Shown here one piece after another: positions 35,924-45,766 of a stretch of 64,000 nucleotides of DNA. The notes beneath the pieces are model-generated. The model saw only the letters and a list, made by a program, of their open reading frames with translations. It was not told where the DNA came from and did no database searches. Within the stretch, counting starts at the first letter, position 1. The number at the start of each line of letters is the position of its first letter. Position numbers and translations under genes: made by a program. The stretch spans positions 1-64,000 of the forward strand of contig NZ_JABASU010000013.1 in the NCBI RefSeq assembly GCF_016107555.1, read 5' to 3'. This stretch comes from Psychrobacter celer. GTDB taxonomy: Bacteria; Pseudomonadota; Gammaproteobacteria; Pseudomonadales; Moraxellaceae.

Positions 35924-36742
35924 TTACAATACGTCAAAGTTATGCGCTATTAGCGCCTCTCGCAACATCGCAATATTATAATAAGCATGAGCATTGACGG
36001 TGTTTTGAAAAAAGATATAGAGCGTGTCAAAGTGCTGACGCTGATTGGCAATCGCTTGCGCCCAGTCCTGCATCTCCGCCTTGCTATAGCGATAATCATG
36101 ACGATCGGCGGCGCTCATCGCGTCCCACCAGTTCAGATTGTTGCCATGCATACGCAGATAGCCGGTGCGCTCGGTGAATATCAATCGTGATGGTGGTAGA
36201 CCGCTGACTTTAGGATAGTCAACGCTGCACCAAATGAGACCTTGCTGTTTAAAGCTATCGACCACTTGCGGGGTGTGCCATGCGTTATGACGAAACTCGA
36301 CTGCTAGCGGATAATCGCCAAACCAGCTGACCAGATTGGCCAGATATAGCCGATGCTCACGAGTACGATCAAAGCCATGGGGGAATTGCAATAGTAAAGG
36401 TGCGAGCGCATCGGCTTCGATGAGTGGGGATAGGGCGTTTAAAAATGCTTGTGCATGCTCGCTTGTGCCTTTGCGCGCATGGCTAAAGTCTTGATGCAGC
36501 TTTACCGCAAACTTCAACTCGCTATCGGCTTGTACATAGGTCTTATCGATCATACCAGCAAAGGCTTTTTGGCCGATGGGCGCGTAAAAGGTGCTATTGA
36601 TCTCGACCGCGCCGTATTGACGAGCGTATTCGCGCAAAAAGTCTGTCTTTTTGGTGCCGGCTGGGTACAGCGTACCAAGCAAGTCGGTATCGCTATAGCC
36701 GCCGGTGCCAAGGTAGATACGCGGTGTCGGGGTACCGTCCAT
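35924..36742 (-). CDS. DUF72 domain-containing protein (YecE family)
   Basis: A 272-residue TIM-barrel-like DUF72 protein. YLGTGGYSD-type start, YGAVEINSTFYAPIG (about 43-57), FAVKLHQDFSH (about 78-88), LLLQFPHGF (about 115-123), LAVEFRHNAWH (about 147-157) and YLRMHGNN (about 194-201) match family blocks. Function unestablished. I chose the ATG at 36742, eight bases after AAAGGG, over a GTG three codons upstream. It is 31 bases from the next minus-strand gene, so ispA-DUF72-ydjM-like may be co-transcribed. Confidence 0.88.
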   Translation of the reverse strand: MDGTPTPRIYLGTGGYSDTDLLGTLYPAGTKKTDFLREYARQYGAVEINSTFYAPIGQKAFAGMIDKTYVQADSELKFAVKLHQDFSHARKGTSEHAQAFLNALSPLIEADALAPLLLQFPHGFDRTREHRLYLANLVSWFGDYPLAVEFRHNAWHTPQVVDSFKQQGLIWCSVDYPKVSGLPPSRLIFTERTGYLRMHGNNLNWWDAMSAADRHDYRYSKAEMQDWAQAIANQRQHFDTLYIFFQNTVNAHAYYNIAMLREALIAHNFDVL

Positions 36743-36782
36743 GTTGACCACCCTTTATCGTTTTTAATGTTTATTGCTCAGC

Positions 36783-37871
36783 TTATTTTTTACGTGACCA
36801 TAGCCATTCGATGAGTGCCAATAAGGCGTTGGTGTCCTTACTGCCGCTCAACTCACGCAAGATAGCGGCGCGTCCGTCATTAAACAGCGACTGCGCATAG
36901 CTGGTCGCCTGCTCAACTCCCATCAGTTTGACATAAGTGGATTTATCCAGTTTTTCATCGCTGCCAGCAGGTTTACCAAGGGTGTCGGTGCTGGTGGTGA
37001 CATCCAAGATATCGTCTTGGACTTGAAAAGCCAGACCAATATGCTGGGCGCATTCTTGTAGCGCCATGCGTTCTTGCGCGGTCGCGCCAGCACAAATCCC
37101 GCCCATCAGCATCGCCGCTTCGATGAGCGCGCCGGTTTTATCACGGTGGACGGCTTCTAATTGGCTCTGGGTAATGTCGGGGTTGGCTTCGGCATTGATA
37201 TCCAGCGTTTGCCCTGAGACCATACGGCGAGCACGCGGCGCAAATACCGCGAGCAGCTGACTGGCTATCGCGGCATCAAATGGCGCAAAAGTCGGCAGCT
37301 CTGCGGTCAGTACCTCAAAGGCGAGGGTCTGGAGCACGTCCCCTGCCAGTAGGGCGGTTGCCTCGGTAAAGACGATATGCGCGGTTGGCTGCCCACGGCG
37401 CAGCGCGTCATCGTCCATACAGGGCAAATCATCATGTACCAATGAATAGGTATGCAATAGCTCGACGGCCAATGCCGCTCGGCGCGCCATATCATAATCG
37501 GAGTCGTTTTCTAACAGGTTTTCTAATAAAGGGTTTACCGTGTTGCCTTGCGTCATGGTCTCAGAGATATCTGGACTGATAGGCTGCGCCTCGCTTTGCC
37601 ATCGGTCATCATTCACGCTGGCAAAGGCGCTGGCGACCAGTAGCGGACGCACCAGCTTACCTTGCCCCGTCATCACATATTGGCAGGCATCCAGCAGCGG
37701 GCTTGGCAGCTTGGCATACGCAAATAACACATCGATATCTTTGGCAATCTGGGTGCGCACAATCTGATGAAACTGCTTGGTTTTATTATTGATATGGTGA
37801 TCAGCATTATCATGCGCGCCGTCATTTATACGCAAAAAGGACATAAAGCCAGAAGTAGGAGAGACAGTCAT
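36783..37871 (-). CDS. ispA: Geranyl/farnesyl diphosphate synthase (polyprenyl synthetase)
   Basis: It condenses isopentenyl diphosphate with allylic diphosphates to farnesyl diphosphate, the precursor of quinones and undecaprenyl lipids. Seen: the first Asp-rich motif HDDLPCMDDD (146-155), GKLVRPLL (71-78), RDKTGALIEAA (about 242-252) and the second Asp-rich motif FQVQDDILD (about 276-284). 362 residues is about 60 longer than E. coli IspA, due to an N-terminal ~30-residue tail and an insert at about 87-125. Confidence 0.9.
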   Translation of the reverse strand: MTVSPTSGFMSFLRINDGAHDNADHHINNKTKQFHQIVRTQIAKDIDVLFAYAKLPSPLLDACQYVMTGQGKLVRPLLVASAFASVNDDRWQSEAQPISPDISETMTQGNTVNPLLENLLENDSDYDMARRAALAVELLHTYSLVHDDLPCMDDDALRRGQPTAHIVFTEATALLAGDVLQTLAFEVLTAELPTFAPFDAAIASQLLAVFAPRARRMVSGQTLDINAEANPDITQSQLEAVHRDKTGALIEAAMLMGGICAGATAQERMALQECAQHIGLAFQVQDDILDVTTSTDTLGKPAGSDEKLDKSTYVKLMGVEQATSYAQSLFNDGRAAILRELSGSKDTNALLALIEWLWSRKK

Positions 37872-38244
37872 AATCCAACCATTTGTAAAAGAGACAAGAA
37901 AAATAGCGATAGTGTAGCATGATAGCTGGCCCTGCTTATGAAGCGCGTATCATCCGCGCCGCGTTTTTGGCAGTTTTTTATCAAAAAACACGCTAAAAAA
38001 CACAAAAAAAGAAGCCATATGTAATGCAGTACGCCCTGCAACCAACCCTCGTTACGTATTGCCCGTTTTATTTAGTGATTGAATGTGTTGTGATGAGGCG
38101 GCTGTCCACTGAGTATACAACTGGTCACTTAAAGCACGTTAGCCACTAGGTAAAGGCGAGTCTCGACTTAAGAGTGACTTGTGAGTATGGTATTCGCTTG
38201 TGACAGTGAGGGGCATAATCCCCTACACTAATTGCCGTGGAAAT

Positions 38245-38337
38245 GGGCTGATAAAGGCAGTCGCCGGCGTGAGTGAGCCGGACTGCCTAAACCGTCATCG
38301 CTGCATCTACATGCGATGGCGCTCCCCAATCAGCACC
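38245..38337 (+). ncRNA. Candidate structured RNA (three-way junction) upstream of fadB
   Basis: Outer stem GGGCTGAT (38245-38252) pairs with ATCAGC(A)CC (38329-38337). Hairpin 1 (38255-38288) has 12 base pairs with a 2-base bulge and an 8-base loop. Hairpin 2 (38293-38321) has nine pairs around an 11-base loop. A GGGG-CATAAT-CCCC palindrome (38210-38223) precedes it. It matches no riboswitch or RNA family I know. It may be a cis-acting leader of fadB or an independent small RNA. Confidence 0.45.
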
Positions 38338-38446
38338 GACAGCCGTAGTAGATACCTGTAATATATAAACAAAGCGCCAAACGATGTTGTACAAGCGACG
38401 TAAAAATAAGTACATTACTATGAGCGCTGGATAATAAAGATATCTT

Positions 38447-38512
38447 CACTGTGCGCCCGCTAGTGGTTTGTCGTCATGACGATGTTTGTCTTGATGGCGG
38501 CGGCGCACAGTG
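38447..38512 (+). repeat. Long hairpin in the fadB leader
   Basis: CACTGTGCGCC (38447-38457) and GGCGCACAGTG (38502-38512) are perfectly complementary. The loop contains the perfect 12-base palindrome TCGTCATGACGA (38471-38482). It ends ~80 bases before the fadB start. Confidence 0.65.
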
Positions 38513-38593
38513 CTATTACCCATTTTACTAACAGTAACTGGCTATTGATTGTAATCCAAAACGTAGCTTTCGTTATATAGCAAGGAGTTTCAA

Positions 38594-40753
38594 ATGGTAT
38601 ACCAAGGAAATCGCATCACGGTGACAATGCTAGAAGATGGCATCGCCAACATGCAATACAACGCCGAAAATGAGAGCGTGAACAAGTTTGATGCCGAGAC
38701 CAACAAGCAGTTTGGCGAAGCGGTCAGTGCTTTAGAAAAAGCCGATGACGTAAAAGGCCTTATTGTCACTTCAAGCAAAGGCGTGTTTATCGCGGGCGCT
38801 GATATCACAGAGTTTGTTGGCTCATTTAAAAACCCAGAAAACGAGATCAAAGACTGGGTGGTGAGTATCAATGATACCTTTAACCGCTTTGAAGATCTGC
38901 CATTTCCAAAAGTAGCGGCTATCAATGGCGCAGCGCTAGGCGGCGGCTGTGAGATGACTCTAGTGTGTGAATACCGTGTGATGAGCGAAAAAGCCAGCAT
39001 CGGTCTGCCAGAGACTCAATTAGGTATTTTCCCGGGCTTCGGCGGTACGGTGCGTAGTACTCGCGTCATCGGTATTGATAACGCTTTAGAGCTTATCGCG
39101 ACGGGTAAGCCAAAAAAACCACTTGAAGCGCTAAAGTTAGGCTTGGTAGATGCGACCGTCTCTGCTGATGATTTGCAAGACGCTGCGATTGACCTAGTCA
39201 AAAAATGTATCTCAGGTGAGCTTGACTGGCAAGCCAAGCGTGAAGAGAAGCTAGTGCCTGTCAAGCTAAACCAGCTTGAGCAAGCGATGGCGTTTAACAG
39301 TGCCAAAGGCATGATCTTCTCTAAAGCCAATCCTAAGCAGTATCCAGCGCCAGCGCTCGCTATCGAAGCGATCGAAAAGCACGTCAATTTGCCACGTGAC
39401 AAAGCGATCGAAGTCGAAGCAGCTGGTTTTGCCAAAGCGGCAAAAACCCCGCAAGCTGAGAGCTTGGTCGGTCTGTTCTTAAACGATCAGTTGGTCAAAA
39501 AACTGGCCAAAAAACACAGCAAAAAAGCACATGAAATCAATGAAGCGGCCGTACTTGGCGCAGGTATCATGGGCGGCGGTATCGCGTATCAGGCAGCCAG
39601 CAAAGGTTTGCCAATCATCATGAAAGATATCAAATCTGAGCAATTAGATTTGGGTATGGGCGAGGCCAGCAAATTGCTTGGTAAAATGGTCGAGCGCGGC
39701 AAGATGACCCCAGCCAAAATGGGCGAAACGCTAAGCCGTATCCGTCCTACCTTGAACTATGGTGATTTTGCTGAGACTGATATCGTTATCGAAGCAGTAG
39801 TAGAAAATCCAAAAGTGAAGCACGCGGTACTCAAAGAAGTCGAAGGCTTAGTCAAAGAAGACGCGATTTTGGCTTCGAATACTTCAACGATCTCTATTAC
39901 GCATTTAGCAGAAGTGCTTGAGCGTCCAGAGAACTTCGTCGGTATGCACTTCTTTAACCCAGTACACCGTATGCCACTGGTAGAGGTGATCCGCGGTGAG
40001 AAATCATCTGAAGAAGCCATCGCGACGACCGTTGCGCTGGCCTCCAAGATGGGCAAGGTGCCAGTGGTGGTCAACGACTGCCCAGGTTTCTTGGTAAACC
40101 GTGTCCTCTTCCCATACTTTGGCGCGTTTGACTTGCTGCTCAAAGAAGGCGCTGATTTCGTCCATGTCGATAAAGTCATGGAAAAATTCGGCTGGCCGAT
40201 GGGTCCTGCTTACCTAATCGACGTCGTCGGTCTAGACACAGGTGTGCACGGCGCAGAAGTGATGGCAGAAGGATTCCCTGACCGCATGAAGCCTGATTAT
40301 AAAGGGGCGATCGAGCATCTATATGAAAACGAGCGCCTAGGTCAGAAAAATGGCGTTGGTTTCTATAAGTACGAAACCGACAAGCGCGGTAAGCCAAAGA
40401 AAGTCGCTGACGATGCCACTTATGAGCTACTTAAAACCACGACAGATAGCGACAAAAAAGAGTTTGATGATCAAACCATCATCGACCGTACTATGCTGGC
40501 TTTCTGTAATGAGACCGTACGCTGCCTAGAAGACAATATCGTCAGCACGCCAAGTGAAGCGGATATGGCGATGATTATGGGCGTTGGTTTCCCGCCGTTC
40601 CGCGGTGGTCCTTGTCGTTATATCGACCAAATGGGTCTCGATAACTACTTGGCACTATGCGAAAAATACGCACACCTTGGCAAAGCCTATGAAGCGCCGC
40701 AAAAGATTCGCGACATGGCAGCCGCTGGCGAGACTTTTTACGCCACAGCGTAA
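38594..40753 (+). CDS. fadB: Fatty acid oxidation complex alpha subunit FadB
   Basis: A bifunctional beta-oxidation enzyme. The N-terminal enoyl-CoA hydratase/isomerase domain (about 1-190) has [10 protein letters not shown] (about 72-81), [14 protein letters not shown] (about 109-122) and [15 protein letters not shown] (about 137-151). The C-terminal 3-hydroxyacyl-CoA dehydrogenase has NAD motif [11 protein letters not shown] at about 318 and [13 protein letters not shown] at about 453. 719 residues, normal for FadB. AAGGAG precedes the ATG. fadA follows on the same strand after 233 bases, a wide gap for a complex usually made from a tight operon. Confidence 0.97.
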   Translation: MVYQGNRITVTMLEDGIANMQYNAENESVNKFDAETNKQFGEAVSALEKADDVKGLIVTSSKGVFIAGADITEFVGSFKNPENEIKDWVVSINDTFNRFEDLPFPKVAAINGAALGGGCEMTLVCEYRVMSEKASIGLPETQLGIFPGFGGTVRSTRVIGIDNALELIATGKPKKPLEALKLGLVDATVSADDLQDAAIDLVKKCISGELDWQAKREEKLVPVKLNQLEQAMAFNSAKGMIFSKANPKQYPAPALAIEAIEKHVNLPRDKAIEVEAAGFAKAAKTPQAESLVGLFLNDQLVKKLAKKHSKKAHEINEAAVLGAGIMGGGIAYQAASKGLPIIMKDIKSEQLDLGMGEASKLLGKMVERGKMTPAKMGETLSRIRPTLNYGDFAETDIVIEAVVENPKVKHAVLKEVEGLVKEDAILASNTSTISITHLAEVLERPENFVGMHFFNPVHRMPLVEVIRGEKSSEEAIATTVALASKMGKVPVVVNDCPGFLVNRVLFPYFGAFDLLLKEGADFVHVDKVMEKFGWPMGPAYLIDVVGLDTGVHGAEVMAEGFPDRMKPDYKGAIEHLYENERLGQKNGVGFYKYETDKRGKPKKVADDATYELLKTTTDSDKKEFDDQTIIDRTMLAFCNETVRCLEDNIVSTPSEADMAMIMGVGFPPFRGGPCRYIDQMGLDNYLALCEKYAHLGKAYEAPQKIRDMAAAGETFYATA

Positions 40754-40779
40754 CGAGCATACCGTATTAGGATAAGTGG

Positions 40780-40829
40780 GGTGCGTTTGCTGACGCCGCT
40801 ATCGGTGATAAAAAAATAGCAGACGCACC
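40780..40829 (+). repeat. Hairpin between fadB and fadA
   Basis: GGTGCGTTTGC (40780-40790) and GCAGACGCACC (40819-40829) pair in 10 of 11 positions, with an inner GCTAT/ATAGC pairing, and are followed by GTTTT. It may act as a partial terminator or mRNA-processing barrier within the fadBA unit. Confidence 0.5.
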
Positions 40830-40935
40830 GTTTTGGTCGGTTTTATCAGGTCTGGCCTGCCGCGATAATATCCAGCGCGAAAACATCTAGATAGTTATCG
40901 TACTGATGTACGGATCGCGTGATAGATGGCTATAG

Positions 40936-42159
<1,224 letters not shown>

Positions 42160-42465
42160 TTTTTGGATTGGTAGATAATTTGTAACATTTGTCGACCAAA
42201 TATGTTATAAGAAACCCCTAGCTATGATGGCTAGGGGTTTTTTGTGAATATAATGAGAGGGTTAATGGCGCACGTCGCAAAGTGTGTGCAAGTAATGATG
42301 AGGGTTCAATAAAGCGTATCTCCATTGACGCATTTAGAAAACTGTGACTAAATAAGAGTGACCAAGACACTATTAATATCAATTTATAATATTTATTTAA
42401 TGCTCATTTAATATTCGTTCTAAAATATTTTTAGTTGCAACTGTCAGTCGTACAAGGAGTGTACT
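42160..42465. other. 306-base intergenic region
   Basis: It contains the fadA terminator (42212-42243). The rest is AT-rich and presumably carries the isochorismatase promoter, with AAGGAG just before that start. Nothing else is evident. Confidence 0.45.
42212..42243 (+). terminator. Rho-independent terminator of fadBA
   Basis: AAACCCCTAGC (42212-42222) pairs perfectly with GCTAGGGGTTT (42230-42240), with a 7-base loop and further T. Confidence 0.93.
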
Positions 42466-43041
42466 ATGTCTACCATGATTACCGACCGCACTTACCGAAT
42501 CGCTCGTGAAAACACCCAAGCGATGCTGATCGATGTCCAAGAGCGCCTTACCCCGCATATCTATGATCATGAAAATATCGTCAAAAAAACCGTGACACTG
42601 ATTAAGGGGTTGCAGGCGCTTGATATCCCTATCATGCTCAACGAGCAGTATAAAAAAGGCCTTGGCGATACCTTGCCTGAGATTCGTGAGGTGCTTGCAG
42701 ATAACAATGCTAAAAGCTTTGAAAAAGTGACCTTTAGTGCGTGTGATAACGATGAGTCGTGGCACCATTTGGCGCAGCAAAACCGCAGTATTGTGTTGCT
42801 GTTTGGGGCAGAGGCGCATGTATGCGTCATGCAAACGGCGCTTGATTTGTTAGACAACGGTATGCAGCCGGTCATCATCGGTGATGCGGTCGGTTCGAGA
42901 TTTCCGTATGACAAAAAACAAGCCATTCGCCGTATTCGCCGCGCAGGTGGAGTGATCAGCACGGTTGAGTCTATCTTGTTTGAGCTGTGCCGCAGTAGTC
43001 AAGATCCGGCGTTTAAAACCATTAGCAATTTGATCAAATAG
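42466..43041 (+). CDS. Isochorismatase family cysteine hydrolase
   Basis: A 191-residue single-domain hydrolase. The catalytic triad can be assigned: Asp23 (LIDVQERL), Lys87 (FEKVTFSA) and Cys120 (GAEAHVCV). Members cleave isochorismate, nicotinamide or other small amides; this one resembles the YcaC-like/hydrolase group and lacks features of PncA, so its substrate is open. The AAGGAG ribosome site is strong. A MITE-like element starts ~50 bases after its stop. Confidence 0.88.
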   Translation: MSTMITDRTYRIARENTQAMLIDVQERLTPHIYDHENIVKKTVTLIKGLQALDIPIMLNEQYKKGLGDTLPEIREVLADNNAKSFEKVTFSACDNDESWHHLAQQNRSIVLLFGAEAHVCVMQTALDLLDNGMQPVIIGDAVGSRFPYDKKQAIRRIRRAGGVISTVESILFELCRSSQDPAFKTISNLIK

Positions 43042-43093
43042 CCTCTTGACCAAATTGCTTTGTTTGTGCTGCCGCAAGTGTGTGGGTCAGATA

Positions 43094-43275
43094 TAAAAAT
43101 AGCGCTTGATGACTATAGTCAATTTGATATAAAAACGATACCGTGAGATGAAACGTTGTTTTTCGTAGCCTCTGTCGGCGTAGGCACAGCACGCAAGAAA
43201 AACAACGTTTCATTGAGCGACTTGATAGCCATGTATCTGATTTATTTGAACTCGACTATATCAGCGCTATTTTTA
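43094..43275. mobile_element. MITE-like palindromic element, copy B
   Basis: A 182-base element with perfect 13-bp terminal inverted repeats: TAAAAATAGCGCT (43094-43106) and its complement (43263-43275). Both ends carry TA, compatible with TA target duplication. The repeats extend imperfectly inward (TATAGTC...AAATAAA). The core is a perfect 17-bp inverted repeat, 43148-43164 and 43197-43213, around 32 bases. It contains no ORF. The core and right arm match copy A at 4623-4806. Confidence 0.72.
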
Positions 43276-43338
43276 CGTCTAGGGTCGGGTTTTGTACTAA
43301 AATGAGCGCTACATTTGCTGATTGCTTAAGAGAGAGAC

Positions 43339-43977
43339 ATGCCATCCAACCATTCAATCCATCCGACAACTTTAAATGACAATGCCTTTGCTGATAATAT
43401 CGATATTGATGATGTGACGCATTTTTTATTAGAATTAGATGCGCTAAAGCGCGTCAATCGGCGCAGCTATGTCACCCAGACCACCCGCCGCGAAAACTCA
43501 GCTGAGCACTCTTGGCATTTGGCGATGGCGTGTTGGTCGATTGCTGAGCTGTTTGCGCTAGACGTCAATCACGAGCAGCTGCTCAAGATGGCACTGGTTC
43601 ATGATTTGGGTGAGATTGATGCTGGTGATACTTTTTTATACGACAATACGCGTCATACGGCGCATATCGAGGAGCGTCAAGGCATGGCGCGCTTGCAAGC
43701 GGAGCGTGGCAATGGCATTGCTAACTTAGCAGCGGTCTGGGAAGCACAGGAGACAGGCGATAGCGAAGAAGCGCAGCTGCTACGGGTGGTGGATCGCTTA
43801 TTGCCGTTTTTGCTCAACCTCAATACCAATGGACAAACGTGGATTGAGTTGGGGGTGACGCGCTCGCAGGTGGCTGGCGCGCATGCCTTTATCAAAGACA
43901 GCTTTCCGCCTATTCATGATTGGCTGTCACAGCGTATCGATTATGCGACCAAGCAAGGCTGGCTAATCGATGCGTGA
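43339..43977 (+). CDS. HD domain phosphohydrolase (YfbR/HDDC2-like)
   Basis: A 212-residue HD-domain protein. Metal-site residues: His57 in RRENSAEHSWH (50-60), the His88-Asp89 doublet in MALVHDLGEI (84-93), and a later Asp in VVDRLLPF (about 153-160). This layout is that of the 5'-deoxynucleotidase YfbR/HDDC2 group, which removes phosphate from deoxynucleoside 5'-monophosphates. The N-terminal ~25 residues are an extra tail. Activity is inferred from family. Confidence 0.85.
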   Translation: MPSNHSIHPTTLNDNAFADNIDIDDVTHFLLELDALKRVNRRSYVTQTTRRENSAEHSWHLAMACWSIAELFALDVNHEQLLKMALVHDLGEIDAGDTFLYDNTRHTAHIEERQGMARLQAERGNGIANLAAVWEAQETGDSEEAQLLRVVDRLLPFLLNLNTNGQTWIELGVTRSQVAGAHAFIKDSFPPIHDWLSQRIDYATKQGWLIDA

Positions 43978-44100
43978 CCAATAAAATCGTTAGCTTGGTA
44001 CGGCTAACGCTGGCCGCGGCACCTATCGGCAGCGGCGCAAAACTGGCACACGCTGCCAAAAAACAAATCGGCGTGCTGCGACCCTTCAATGCTACCCAAG

Positions 44101-44150
44101 ATCATTCCAGTAGCACTGTGCTTATTTTAGAGTGATCAACTATGGTCACA
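44101..44150 (+). repeat. Diverged fragment of the palindromic element family
   Basis: CCAGTAGCACTGTG...TTTTAGAGTG-ATCAACTAT resembles copy A at about 4738-4775 with roughly three-quarters identity. It lies between the HD gene and psd. The ends are not resolvable by eye. Confidence 0.4.
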
Positions 44151-44176
44151 TAGATAGCCATTAAAAAACAGACAGA

Positions 44177-45013
44177 TTATCTAGCGTTAGCCATACCCAA
44201 TAGCTGTCCCATTTTTACCACACTATTGGCTTGCAGACTGTCTTGCCAGTCGGCTTTGGCGGTTTTCGGTAATACGACTATCGCAGTGGAGCCGAGATAA
44301 AAACGTCCAAGCTCATCGCCTTTTTCAAGCTTCATATCGTGCTCGGTCTCTTGAATATCGTCGGTACGGCTGATTTTGCCAGTGGCGACTGTCTCGATAC
44401 CAGCGACGATCATCGCACCGACCATCACGACCGCAGCTTTGCCGTAGGCGGTATCAAACAGGCACACCAAACGCTCATTGCGCGCAAACAAGTCAGGTAT
44501 GTTGGCAGCCGTGGTGTTGTTGACAGAAAACAGCGTGCCCGGCACATAGCGGGTTTTGGTCAAGGTACCAGCAAATGGCATATGCACGCGGTGATAATTG
44601 CTGGGTGCCAGATAGACTGTGGCAAAACTGCCATCGGCAAAATAATGCCCATCTTCGCTATCAGCCAGCAGTTGGCCGATATCATAGTAGCGCCCTTTGG
44701 CTTGCAAAAGCCTATGATCGTCAATCTGACCGAGCTGCGAGATGATGCCGTCAGCTGGGCTGACAATCCCATGCGGCGTGGCGTCGATAGGGCGCGCGTC
44801 TGCTTTTAACTCACGAGTAAAAAAGTCATTAAAGCTCTCATAAGCACCTAAGTTTTGGCGCTCATACTCATCCAAGCTGATATGATAGGCTTTTGCAAAG
44901 CTACGAATAAAGGTGCGCTTGACATAGGGGTGGCGACTGGCAGCCAAACGGCCAGCGACTTTACTGAGCTTTTGTTGCGGGACAAGCTGCTGCAAGGTGG
45001 TGAATACATTCAT
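44177..45013 (-). CDS. psd: Phosphatidylserine decarboxylase proenzyme
   Basis: It makes phosphatidylethanolamine from phosphatidylserine at the inner membrane. The self-cleavage/pyruvoyl site LGST is present in RFYLGSTAIVVL (Gly241-Ser242), along with FNDFFTRELK (about 58-67), SPADGIIS (about 83-90) and YHRVHMPFAG (about 135-144). I start at the ATG at 45013, giving 278 residues as in the family. Longer upstream starts would add an unrelated hydrophobic stretch and overlap dtd. No clear Shine-Dalgarno at this start. Confidence 0.93.
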   Translation of the reverse strand: MNVFTTLQQLVPQQKLSKVAGRLAASRHPYVKRTFIRSFAKAYHISLDEYERQNLGAYESFNDFFTRELKADARPIDATPHGIVSPADGIISQLGQIDDHRLLQAKGRYYDIGQLLADSEDGHYFADGSFATVYLAPSNYHRVHMPFAGTLTKTRYVPGTLFSVNNTTAANIPDLFARNERLVCLFDTAYGKAAVVMVGAMIVAGIETVATGKISRTDDIQETEHDMKLEKGDELGRFYLGSTAIVVLPKTAKADWQDSLQANSVVKMGQLLGMANAR

Positions 45014-45123
45014 AATACGGCGACCAAAATAAAGGTGAGAGAGTAATAAATAGGCAAATAAATGATGATATTTTATCATGGACAGCCTAAGTTTGTATGA
45101 GCATAATTGGTAAGGGAGCATAA

Positions 45124-45579
45124 ATGAAAGCATTGATACAGCGGGTACATGGTGCGAGCGTCAGCGTCGATGGGGATTGTGTCGGGCGTATCGAGCGCGG
45201 CGTGCTGGCATATATCGGTTTGGGGCCTGAAGACGACCTACAAACGGCCAAGCGAATGATTGATAAAATCCTTGGCTATCGTATTTTTGAAAACGACGAT
45301 GACCCTACCAAATATGGCAAACTGGACAAAAATGTCCAGCAAGTCGCTGGCGGGCTGCTGCTGATATCACAGTTCACCCTGATGGCGAAGACCGACAAAG
45401 GCCGGCGTCCTGATTTTGGCGGTGCCATGCCACCAGAGGCGGCGCGCGTGCTGTTTGCTCAGCTAGTCGACTATGCCAACAGTCAGCACCCTCAGGTAGC
45501 GACGGGTCAGTTTGGCGCAGACATGCAGGTTGCGAGTATCAATGATGGACCACTGAATTTTATATTAGACGTGAGCTAA
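45124..45579 (+). CDS. dtd: D-aminoacyl-tRNA deacylase
   Basis: It hydrolyses D-amino acids (and glycine from tRNA-Ala) mischarged on tRNA. The 151-residue protein has MKALIQRV at the start, the catalytic SQFTL motif (about 81-85), KGRRPDF (about 92-98) and the cross-subunit Gly-cisPro motif NDGP (about 140-143). AAGGGAG lies before the ATG. It is divergent from psd. Confidence 0.96.
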   Translation: MKALIQRVHGASVSVDGDCVGRIERGVLAYIGLGPEDDLQTAKRMIDKILGYRIFENDDDPTKYGKLDKNVQQVAGGLLLISQFTLMAKTDKGRRPDFGGAMPPEAARVLFAQLVDYANSQHPQVATGQFGADMQVASINDGPLNFILDVS

Positions 45580-45653
45580 AACATCAAATGTGAATCATGA
45601 TGGTGAGTGCCATCTGTTTAAGGGAAGTGGCTTGGTCTATAGCAGCCGCTTAA

Positions 45654-45680
45654 ATGACAAATGTCATCAAACTGTCACAA
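45654..45680 (+). promoter_or_regulatory. Pho box (PhoB binding site) upstream of phoB
   Basis: Two direct TGTCA repeats 11 bases apart (TGTCAT 45662-45667, TGTCAC 45673-45678) separated by CAAAC fit the PhoB consensus. The first half is also part of a perfect palindrome (ATGACA-AA-TGTCAT, 45654-45667). It sits ~90 bases before phoB, implying autoregulation under phosphate limitation. Confidence 0.75.
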
Positions 45681-45766
45681 TTACCGCGTTTAATAGGCAA
45701 GCAGTGGCGAGTGATTATCGCTCTTTTTTATACGTCTGTTTTGTCCCTTATCACTGAGAATACCTT

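Larger units (their letters stand above)
37872..38593. other. 722-base leader region upstream of fadB
   Basis: The largest gene-free stretch here. It carries a three-way-junction RNA candidate (38245-38337) and a long hairpin with an inner palindrome (38447-38512), and ends with AAGGAG before fadB. Bases 37872-38200 show nothing recognisable. Confidence 0.6.
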
